A stretch of 64,000 bases of DNA, taken from positions 1 to 64,000 of the forward strand of contig NW_026728921.1 in the NCBI RefSeq assembly GCF_030272615.1. Reading direction: 5' to 3'. Position numbers and translations under genes: made by a program. Below the pieces are notes generated by a model. The model saw nothing but the letters and a program-made list of their open reading frames with translations. It ran no database searches and was not told the DNA's origin. The stretch comes from Cryptomeria japonica. Its lineage: Eukaryota > Streptophyta > Pinopsida > Cupressales > Cupressaceae. Positions 12,530-20,694 of the stretch are shown piece by piece (position 1 is the stretch's first letter; every line of letters begins with the position of its first letter).

Positions 12530-13544
12530 TTACAAGAAAGGGACAAATTTGTTAGCCAACCCATACAAACCAAAGCGTTGATCTCCCACTGCTGGTGAAG
12601 AAATATATAACTCTTTCCTCACATCCTTCAGTTGTCTTTTGCACAAAAGCAACAATACCGGCAAGCCTTGCGGCTTCCAAAACCTCATCAGCCCATATTC
12701 TCCAACCTCGTATGGGTTCCTTTGCACCATGCCTCTTCTCTACACCCATTTTTATTGGCACTTGGTGCATAGTAGGATTCTTCTCATTTTGGGAGACAAG
12801 CTCCATAGAGAATTCCCTAGGATGCCCAAATACCTCGGAAAACCTTTCACTGCCCACCATTTTCTTTATACTCCGTCTCCTTGGTGAAGCTCTCTTCACT
12901 AGGGTCAACTTCAATTTCTACCACATCTTGAAAATAATCCAAAACAAGGCCCAAGCCGGACCTCGTTCGGGGCAACTCCCCCACCACATCAAGAGGCTCG
13001 ACACGTTGTCTTCGTTTTGACCTGCAATGGTCATCATCATGTGTATCTGGAGCACGTAGAATTCTAGGAAACTTTTTTGCTTATAGAAGCACCTCCCATT
13101 GCATCAAGCACAACGTCTTACACTTCATTAGCCAAGTCCATAGGCACATATCCTTCTAAGAAAAGGTCTCCTCCCTCTTAAACCACAACCTCTTTTCTAG
13201 CATCTTTCTGCTAAAAAATTCTGGTGTCTATATAGGGACTATCTTCAACTCCAACTGAGGCATCACAACTTTCAACCTTCACCACACAAATGCCAACAAC
13301 TTCTTGACCATTAACAGTTTGGCCAATAACTACCAAAGATGGCTCAAGATAGGAGCAAATAAGAATCCCAACATCCTGCTCTTTGTTGGATTCTCCTCTT
13401 CCATTGAGTTCCCCTTTTTCTTCCAGCCATCCCACCAAAGCACATGACACTTGAAGCGCTTTTTTACATGGAATATAAAACTACCATAGAAGTTATGAAT
13501 TTTACCTTCTCCTTCTTCCTCCATCTCTACTCAAGCCAACCTAG
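12530..13544 (-). pseudogene. Degraded leader/gag-like region of a Copia-like element
   Basis: Read on the minus strand, this follows the LTR and primer-binding site directly, where the leader and gag of an LTR retrotransposon lie. An ATG 15-20 bases past the site opens a short frame starting MEEEGEGKIHNFYGSF (13330-13524). Coding potential then moves between frames, giving a 79-codon ORF at 13211-13450 and a 120-codon ORF at 12552-12914 with a basic start (KRASPRRRSIKK). No protease, integrase or reverse-transcriptase motif is visible, and no zinc knuckle. The assignment to gag rests on position, not on a recognised domain. The element ends near 12530 with no 3' LTR, so it is truncated. Confidence 0.45.
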
Positions 13545-13556
13545 GCTCTGATACCA
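13545..13556 (-). other. Primer-binding site (initiator tRNA-Met), reference copy
   Basis: On the minus strand the sequence TGGTATCAGAGC begins two bases (AT) after the LTR end TAACA. This is the standard plant Copia-type minus-strand primer site, complementary to the 3' end of initiator tRNA-Met including CCA. It fixes the orientation of the element: LTR at the right, internal region running leftward. Confidence 0.9.
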
Positions 13557-13558
13557 AT

Positions 13559-13873
13559 TGTTAGATATAAAGAAGCCGAGAAAAGATAATTGAATGAAAC
13601 AAAAAATGTTTCAAAGCAGGAAAATCTTATCTATTAGCCGATATCCAGTACATGGCTATACAAATCTATTTATACATTACGTCAGACATAAAATGAAGAG
13701 TCAAGGGAAGGCAAACAGACCGTTGGGCTTCATATACCCAACAAGAAGTATCCCCCTCTCTATATAATTGGGTTGAACAAATAATTTGGAATAAAATTTA
13801 ATAATATTAGTTAAATATTATTTAATTATATTTAATTGATAGAATCTATATATAATAATAATTTGGTCTAACA
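13559..13873 (-). mobile_element. Copia-like 5' LTR, 315 bp (reference copy)
   Basis: Bounded by the inverted ends TGTTAGA (13559-13565) and TCTAACA (13867-13873), the usual TG...CA form of Copia LTRs, and followed inward by the primer-binding site. On the minus strand it carries a promoter-like pair: TGACGTAA (13677-13684) just upstream of a TATA box TATAAATA (13667-13674). This places the U3/R boundary in the middle of the LTR. Only one LTR is present per unit, so the element is a 5' fragment. The outer edge carries some doubt because the sequence just outside it resembles the sequence just inside it. Confidence 0.8.
13667..13684 (-). promoter_or_regulatory. LTR promoter elements: TGACGTAA and TATAAATA
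   Basis: On the minus strand, TGACGTAA (a TGACG/ACGT core of the kind bound by plant bZIP factors) lies two bases upstream of the TATA box TATAAATA. Equivalent positions: about 2823-2840 (U1), 24511-24528, 35343-35360, 46187-46204 and 57054-57071. Both motifs are kept in all six units. Whether the LTR is transcribed is unknown. Confidence 0.5.
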
Positions 13874-14019
13874 ATTTATTTAAAACAAAATTGAATAATA
13901 TTGATTAATGTGTTTTTTGTTATATTTAAATAAAATTAAGAATAAAATACTATTTCTCTTCCCTATTCTGTATAATCATCCGTCCATTTATTTGCAGCAA
14001 AATAAACTCATAAGAAAAT

Positions 14020-15065
14020 TATTGAAGCAACTCTTTGAAAAAATAAATTATAGAATTTTCTCTAAAATAAAAGAATTAATTAAAAAATTCTTACCTACCC
14101 TACATTACTAATGGATAACTTATTGCCCTAGGGCATAATTTTAGTGTAAAATTATAGAAATAACCCTTTCTAAATAAAAATTTCTTCATTCTTCTTTAAA
14201 AATATTTTAAAAGATAATAATAGTTCATTATCTACCCAACATAATTGGTTGATCATTTCTTTTTCAAAAGGCATAACTCAGTGAAAAATATAGAAACATC
14301 TCCTTGAAAAATCTTAACTACCCTTTGTAACCATTGGATCAAGTGATAGACATCTCTTTGAAAATTGAAACTATTGTTTCATCTTAAATAAACAATATTT
14401 TTATTACCTACCCTTCTTAACTATTGGGTCACTTACTGCACACGAGGCATAGCCGAAAATTGTAGAAACAACTCCTTGGAAATTATAACTACCCTATGTA
14501 ACCATTGGATCACTAGATAGGAAATTCTTTCTCCTCTAAATAAATAATTTTTCCTTAACTATAACCATTCAATCACCTTATATCCCAGAGGGCATAAGTT
14601 TAGTAGGGAATTATAGAAACAACTCCTTGGATATTTTAATTACCTTATGTAACCATTGGATCACAATATAAGTAACTCTTTGGAAATTGAATCTATTGAT
14701 TTTCCTTAAAAATAAAACAATATTTCTGGTACCTACCCTTATTAACTATTGCATCACTTATTTGCCACTAGGCATAAGTTTAGTGGAAAATTATAGAAAG
14801 AACTCCTTGAAAACATTAACTACCCTATGTAACCATTGGATCACTAGATAAGCAACTCATAGAAAATTGGAATTATTGATTGACAATAAAAATAAAATGA
14901 TATTTCTCTTACCTACACCTCTTAACTATTTGAATGCTTATTTCAAACCATTTGTTTTCTCTACCTACCCCTCTTAACTTTTGGAATGCTTATTTCAAAC
15001 TATTTATTTTCTCTACCTACCCACTATCTATTTGACAAAATTTCTCGTTAGCCATTCAACTATTT
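14020..15065. repeat. Degenerate minisatellite, alternating ~141/~178 bp monomers (reference copy)
   Basis: About six diverged copies of an AT-rich monomer. Marker GCATAA/GCATAG followed by TAGAAA-CAACTCCTT recurs at 14133, 14271, 14447, 14592 and 14772, with spacings 138, 176, 145 and 180. The motif CCATTGGATC recurs at 14331, 14502, 14653 and 14833. The alternation gives a higher-order period of about 320 bp. The right end (14915-15020) has two copies of a ~60-bp segment with CTCTTAACT and GAATGCTTATTTCAAAC. No ORF of note. Confidence 0.75.
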
Positions 15066-15974
15066 ATTTTGCTTCATCGATCAACCTTCACCAATATGTC
15101 TTCCTCTTTCTCATGACTTTCACCAGTTTGAATGGCCTTGGAGATGCTGGCTTGTAGGTTAGTACTAGAGAGTGTGTTCAGAAATTTTATGTTGTAGGGC
15201 TAAGACAATGACATTCTTTGGGTAGATGGAGGAAAGTATGAATAATCTTTTCACTTAGATATTAATTTTTTTACACTTTTTCCCATTACAATGATATATT
15301 TTTTTGTTTTTTCCCTCTATATTTATGTGTTTGTTCCTGAGTGTAGTGGAGAACATAAGTAGCACTATGGAGAGCACAAATAGCAGAAATATGTCCACAT
15401 GATAGAAACCAACAGAAATAAATATTATATTTCTTTTGTTTTTAATACAATTAATTTTTATTTTATTTTTTTTCAATAAATAAATTTTATTGTAAAACTC
15501 GTTATTTTCTTTACATCTTGAGAACAGAAGTTTATCATCATATTGTTGTAATCTAAAATGTGAAGGTTTTCTCTCCATGTTTCCTTTGCACCAATGAGCT
15601 CTTCTACGTCATGCCTTTGCACCATCTTTTCTTTATACACCTTTTTAATTCAACTTGACATTCTCCGAATATTAATTGAATTCAAGTGCATGTCTGTCTT
15701 TCAGGAGGACATTTGCTTTTAGATTCTGTACTTAATTTGTCCAAAAGTTCCTTCTCGTATATTCATGCACGTAGGAATGTGATAGTGGTTCTAGTCCCAC
15801 TCAACATTCTTGTGGCTTCAATGCTCAGGTCTGTCTCAACCTCTTCATATGGGTTTTGCATCTGAGTTTGAAGGAGCTTCTCATACAATGTTTTTATATG
15901 CACTATTCATAATTGTGAAAATAATTTCTGTAATGTTTTTCATGCATGACATTCTTCCTTTGATTGTTTCACAG
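15066..15974. other. Stretch without recognised gene; possible intron upstream of B3 relic (reference copy)
   Basis: About 900 bases of T-rich sequence ending in a good splice acceptor (TTTGATTGTTTCACAG at 15959-15974). A minus-strand ORF of 107 codons (15255-15578) is low-complexity, Lys/Asn/Ile-rich, and broken in U5, so I do not call it a gene. The equivalent stretches precede each B3 relic in the other units. Confidence 0.4.
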
Positions 15975-16100
15975 CTTATAAATGGCTCGCAAGGTCCAAC
16001 TGGGCAACAATGGAAGGTGGAGTTAGTAAGTATAAACAATAAAGTAGAATTTCGACATGGTTGGCAAGAATTTGTCAGTTATATAGCGATGTTTTACTAG
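15975..16100 (+). pseudogene. B3 DNA-binding-domain exon relic (reference copy)
   Basis: Begins immediately after a splice acceptor and reads 41 residues to a stop. It contains GPTGQQWKVEL and, eight residues on, EFRHGWQEFV. These match the central signature of plant B3 domains (G-x-x-W-x-V ... F-x-x-GW-x-x-FV), nearest in style to REM-type proteins. In B3 proteins this core contacts DNA. The N-terminal strand and the following GD-x-L-x-F motif are missing: the frame ends in a stop soon after SYIAM. No other exon of a B3 gene is visible nearby, so this is a single stranded exon of a dead or captured gene. The 96-codon ORF that includes it starts inside the presumed intron and is not a real start. 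Confidence 0.6.
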
Positions 16101-16270
16101 ACATTCATATATATGGAAGATTTGTGGGGAAGAAAATTTTCAATGCTGATAATTTTGAAAAAGCAGATATTCTTTAGAATAAGAGATTCCTTTCTAATAA
16201 AATATATAGTTTAAATCAATCAGTGGACAATAAATTGTTGATTGATTTAATTTCTCATGAGAAAGATAAC

Positions 16271-16503
16271 AAATAAAAGAACGAGGAAATCCTCATTTTT
16301 TGATAGAGCAAAAGTTTTGTTAAAAAATATAGAGTTTTCTAAATTTGTTAGTTTCATAACTAGCTTCCAGAGTTGCATTTGAACTGTATTTTTTCAGAAT
16401 AATACAATTTCATAAGCTAGCTAGTTATGGAACAGACAAATTTAAAAAGTTCTATCTATTTTTGCTATCAAGAAATGAATATTTTCATTTGGATATTTTA
16501 TTT
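16271..16503. repeat. Imperfect foldback of ~233 bp (reference copy)
   Basis: Left arm (about 16271-16366) and right arm (about 16413-16503) are imperfect inverted copies. For example, left TTTTTTGATAGAGCAAAAG pairs with right TTTTTGCTATCAAGAAAT, and left AAATTTGTTAGTTTCATAAC pairs with right AGTTATGGAACAGACAAATT. The loop is about 45 bases. This could be an old MITE or a transcribed hairpin. I see no clear target duplication. Confidence 0.5.
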
Positions 16504-17376
16504 TCAGACTCACCGTTATCTTTTTCATCAGAATCCAATTCAATTAGCAATTTCTTGCCTAATGCTTGATTCAAACTAGCATTTTGTTAGAAGGGAACCT
16601 CTCATTTGAAACAGTGTCTTGTTTTCCAGAATTTTGAGCACTGAAGTTTTTGGCACACCCAGACTTTCCATATATATGAACCTCTAAGTAAAGACAAAAG
16701 AAAATCTCACACTTCCAGGCTGCAATAATCGAGTCTCCGACAAAGAAGGAGTTGAGTTGTGGGCCAGTTTCCGAACCCAGAGTGGCTGCTTAACAGTTTG
16801 ATTATGGAGAAGAATTATAAAAGCAGTTGCACTATTTAACATTTTTTTTTGTCATTTGACAAGAAAAGAGTTGCACTATAAAATCTATTATATTAACTCA
16901 TATTTGTGACCATTCATGTCCAGGAACAAGAATAAGAGGAAATAGTACAGAAGATTCAGCCAAGAGCTGCACCAAAGTTGATAATTTTCTCTACTTCCCA
17001 CATATTGTTGAGGGTGTCAAGTCCTTTTGATAGCACACTAGAGATCTCTTTCCTCCAAGGCAATTGCAGCATTTGATAGCATTTCAAATTTATTTCCCAT
17101 TTCATTAATGGTGTGTTATTAGCACAAGCTTTCAGCCTGGCTTTCTTATTATATGTGCTCAACAAATGGGTAATTCCTCCTTTTTCTTCTATCTTAGCTT
17201 TTCAAGAGAGAACAATAATTTTCAGTGGTTCTATCTTACATTAACCTTTCTAAATGTGTAACTGCTACTTTGTAGGAATTAATTTTATTGATATTCTCAG
17301 TGGTTCTATGTAATGTCACTGAGTTACCTACTCAGAACTCTCCCTATAATGTCACTGAGTTACCAATTCTCAGTGG
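16504..17376. other. Stretch without recognised gene; short minus-strand ORF (reference copy)
   Basis: About 870 bases between the foldback and the solo LTR. A minus-strand ORF of 69 codons (16956-17165) has protein-like composition (for example QLPWRKEISSVLSKGLDTLN) and stays open in all six units, with one Lys-to-Glu change in U6. I recognise no family, and openness over 69 codons in young copies means little. Just left of the solo LTR a ~75-bp segment with TCAGTGGTTCTAT and CCTACTCAGAACTCTCCC is partly duplicated. Confidence 0.3.
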
Positions 17377-17381
17377 TTCTA

Positions 17382-18308
17382 TGTAATGTCCCCTTTTTAG
17401 GATAACTTCTGTCCTCTAAATCTCAATTATTACTATGGAACTGATCTTTGATAACACTTCAAATTATATAATTGATATAATATATGCAACAATAATATCA
17501 TGCAAGGATATATATAGAGAGAGAGAGATTATGTGTTGATTAATGCTAACTCTGATTGAATAATTACATGTATACCAAATGATGTGATCAATATATCGGC
17601 TCTTTCTGCAATTCACTTTGATGAGATTATCTCTGCTATATCTGATATGTCATATAAATTATGCAAGCTGAACTCGATATTCAATCGGATGCTATTTCTG
17701 ATCTAACACTTGAGTACATAAAATGTATATATATATACAATGCTAATGTCGCTGGTATCTATGTGTTGCTGTTTCAGGTGTGTAGTTATATTCTTGTTGA
17801 TTCTGTTGTAGACGATTTGCACTCGCAACAATGATGTTGTCTCTGATATATCCTTTTGATCTATGCAACAATGATGTTGTCTCTGATATTTTCTTTTGAT
17901 CTATCAAACGAACAGATCCAATAAAGGATAAATAAAAGATCAACGTTTTTCTAATCATCCTTGATGAAGTGTGATCGATGTCCCACTTATACCTTGCAAA
18001 TCAAAGGGTCACATCTTTTGAATGTGTAAGAGACATGTCTTTACCTAACCGTGTGTATTTCCACAGATCGCATCTCTTTAATTTACTAATTATTATTGTT
18101 ATCCCTTAATCGATGTCACCCCGATTAGTGCTTCTTCTTTTAATTATTATTATATCTTCATTGTTGTTCTTCTATCTCAGCCACGTCACTTATAACGTCT
18201 CATTGAATCGGTCAAATACTTATCGTGTGTATGGTCTTGCTGCTGTAGATGCTCATAGTGTAGATGTTGGTGATTGAACTAGTGGATTGTCTGTATGGGG
18301 ACATCACA
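17382..18308. mobile_element. Solo LTR, 927 bp, with TTCTA target duplication (reference copy)
   Basis: Starts TGTAATGTCCCC (17382-17393) and ends GGGGACATCACA (18297-18308), inverted ends matching at 11 of 12 bases. It is flanked on both sides by the 5-bp direct repeat TTCTA (17377-17381 and 18309-18313). TG...CA ends plus a 5-bp duplication are the hallmark of LTR-retrotransposon integration, and a single LTR with both target copies is what recombination between the two LTRs leaves behind. It contains a 40-bp direct duplication at 17825-17904. The 71-codon minus-strand ORF at 17743-17958 lies entirely within it and is not a gene. The minus orientation may be the transcribed one (a TATAAG-like box near 17988), but I am not sure. 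Confidence 0.8.
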
Positions 18309-18448
18309 TTCTATATTCGTCACCTACTCAGAACTCTCCCTTGAAAACTCCTAATCTGTAATATCATTTGTCACAGACTTACCTTGGTGGTTCTGTATTC
18401 TTTACCTTGGTATGAGCTTAATGTTTGCATGTACTCGTATTATTTCAG

Positions 18449-18531
18449 GAAAAGAACTATTACTAAGAGCCATGGGATATTCAAAGGAGACAAAGATTTA
18501 TGTTCAGTACCATAAGAAATATGTTCCCTAA
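18449..18531 (+). pseudogene. O-fucosyltransferase-like exon relic (reference copy)
   Basis: After a splice acceptor (TATTTCAG ending at 18448) the frame reads LLRAMGYSKETKIYV and stops after 12 more residues. Plant O-fucosyltransferase family proteins (Golgi type II enzymes) have a conserved block of the form LRALG-(5 variable)-IY(L/V)A-x-GE near this point, which this resembles in spacing and residues. The expected following A-x-GE-x-(Y/F)GG is absent. The match is short, I see no other exon of the family, and the solo LTR lies just upstream where an intron would be. Taken as a likely dead exon. Confidence 0.38.
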
Positions 18532-19588
18532 TTTGATATGTTCGAAAAAAGGTCCTAATATGAGACAGTTATGACTCGTAGGTTTTTCAAATTCTTTCTT
18601 GTGAACTTGCATTTTCAATAGTCTTCCTGATCTGAAATGGGTATTATTTATTTGAAATCCTTGTTTCATATTGTGGCCCTGCAAGGTATGCCTTGCAGTT
18701 TATTTTCACATTTTTGGAAGCTTTTCATTCCAATATACTGCGAACACAGGACTCCTCTGCTGTCCAATCACTAGCACTGTAGCACCGCAGTGCATAACAC
18801 TGAGAACACTAGATGAAACAGCAATATATTTGTCATAGCCCCTAGAAACTATGTTTATTATTTTGCATGACCCTTGTTGGATGTCCGTTTTGTTATATGG
18901 ACTATATATGTGTATCAGTTGTAAAGTTGATGTTAATATTATTGAATATAATTATTATCTTTATTATGCTATCTCTTATTTAATGTATTTATTTTGTTTA
19001 GAAGACGAATAATGTGTGGGTGTCTTTGGGTGCAGGTATAAAGGTGTATGTGTCAAAGTCTCTGGTTAGCCTTTGGGATAATTTAGATTTTTGCAATCCA
19101 GTTAAATTGAATTTGTAAATTTAATAATATAAGCAAATCTAGCCAGAATTGTTTGAGCTACCATTTATTACTAAAATTCTTTATTCAATCATTATTGTTT
19201 AGTTATTATTGATTATGAATGCAAATATTGATACTATCATATTTACATATTTGTTAAGTAAAGGTGTTTATAATAAATTTACCAAAGAATAATAAACTGA
19301 ATTTAATATATAATAAATATATTAAATGGTAAACAACAACTAAATATCAATATAAACATAAATTAAAAAAACATGAATAAATAAATAGAAGCATATAAAC
19401 AAATAATTAAATCTATAATGTATGGGGAAGGAGTGCAAAATATAAATAATAGTTAATAAATCTTCCAACTATCCCATGAGGGGAGGTAGGAAATAAAACA
19501 AGCAAATGTATTGAAGGAAATGAACACATGGGTAGGAAGTACATGGCAGCAAAATAATTTATTGGAGAAGCTAGGCACCAAAATGTAG
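18532..19588. other. AT-rich stretch, nothing firmly recognised (reference copy)
   Basis: About 1 kb. The part from about 19080 to 19450 is very AT-rich with many short palindromic AT runs. A second GT...AG-like pair surrounds 18680-18700, but no exon of a known family follows. Minus-strand ORF 18481-18684 overlaps the exon relic and is not supported. In U5, one substitution removes a stop and opens a 113-codon ORF (51193-51534), absent elsewhere. Confidence 0.35.
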
Positions 19589-19721
19589 GACACCATAGTT
19601 AATGAGCATGGCCAAAGGCATGGGAGAGATGAATGTAGGACAAAGAGGAGAGCTCTACCATTAAAATGTTATTGCACCCATGTCTATAAAGGTTGTCCAA
19701 AAAAAAAAAAAAAGACACCAT
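19589..19721 (+). mobile_element. Poly(A)-ended short retroposed insert with GACACCAT flanks (reference copy)
   Basis: An 8-bp direct repeat GACACCAT (19589-19596 and 19714-19721) encloses about 117 bases that end in 15 A residues directly against the second repeat. A target duplication plus a 3' A tail is the signature of LINE-driven retroposition. I do not see convincing tRNA-type A and B boxes, so it could be a 5'-truncated SINE, a truncated LINE end or a retroposed transcript. The ORF that starts in the A tract (Met-Ser-Lys-Lys...) is a by-product. Confidence 0.48.
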
Positions 19722-20694
19722 GATGCTAGGCGTGCTTAAAAACCCTATGAACCCTCATAAATCAGATTATCAATACATTCATTCTGAGCTAGGAAACACA
19801 AAAAAAAATGTGAGGGATTGCAACCAAAGGGGGAGAACAAGGAAGAAATGTGTAGGTTCACGCATTGGAAAAACCGTAGGACTCTATTAATCCAGGTTCA
19901 TTTATTCTAATTGAAATTATAATTTCTATTATGATCCAATGAATAGATTTTAAATATAATTAATTAAAGTCTTAAATTACCCTCTCCTATTGATTTGCAA
20001 CACACTAGTTATAATATTAATATTTCCATATGCGCTATCGACTCCCTCTATTTATCATGTCTCTAAATTTCACACATTTTCCATAATCAATGATAGATTT
20101 AAAGAAATCCATCATAAATTATAACACTTCATAGATTTCACGTATTTATGAATTATGATCGGTACATTAAACAAATCAATTACTAGATATATAAAATATC
20201 ATACTAGTTGTGACGACATTTAGAGGTGTTAACTTGGGAGTTGGATCATGTTAAAATTCAAGAATATAATTACTTTTGTAGAGCAATAATATATCTCCAT
20301 AGATGTTAATATCGAACCTTTCTAATAAGATAGCTGAAATAAAAATAGTTCAAACAACTCAGTCTTTTCAAACTCATTTTTGTAATGTATCACTTTCTAA
20401 ATCTCATGTGTTGGAGTATTGCATATTTTAGTTGCATAGATTGGAATCCACTTGTTTGAACTCTTGAAATTAAGTAATGAAGTGGAATGACCAAATTAAG
20501 TGCATTCACTCAAAAGTAAAATCAAGACTGCCTTGTATAAGATGTCACTAAAAATGCATATATACTTTATAATAGGAAAAGCTCAAAGAATACACTCATA
20601 GTAACGAAAAAATTCTACCTCAATGGTCTTTTCTTGCCAATATTGCTAGACCCTTAGTGAAGAAGCTGAGTACACAACTACACTAACTATTTTT
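19722..20694. other. AT-rich stretch upstream of the coding relic (reference copy)
   Basis: About 970 bases with no family recognised. It contains a purine run (AAAGGGGGAGAACAAGGAAG near 19826-19845) and a 9-base A run near 19800. It could include the promoter or leader of the coding relic that begins at 20695. The same stretch precedes each copy of the relic. Confidence 0.35.

Noticed and set aside
12595-13020. 141-codon plus-strand ORF
   Set aside because: Opposite strand to the retrotransposon relic, which has the LTR and primer-binding site to fix direction; no recognised domain.
14020-15065. CRISPR-like array
   Set aside because: Repeats are long, degenerate and contiguous, without regular short repeats and unique spacers; the DNA is plant nuclear.
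15255-15578. 107-codon minus-strand ORF
   Set aside because: Lys/Asn/Ile-rich product of AT-rich sequence, no family resemblance, and its start region is destroyed in U5.
15810-16100. 96-codon ORF as a complete small gene
   Set aside because: Its first ~55 codons lie upstream of a strong splice acceptor and look intronic; only the last 41 residues match a B3 domain.
19738-19760. AAACCCTA followed by GAACCCTC, resembling plant telomere repeat
   Set aside because: A single degenerate occurrence, not an interstitial telomere tract.
19826-19845. Purine run resembling a polypurine tract before a 3' LTR
   Set aside because: No LTR-like partner sequence or matching terminal repeat follows it within the unit.
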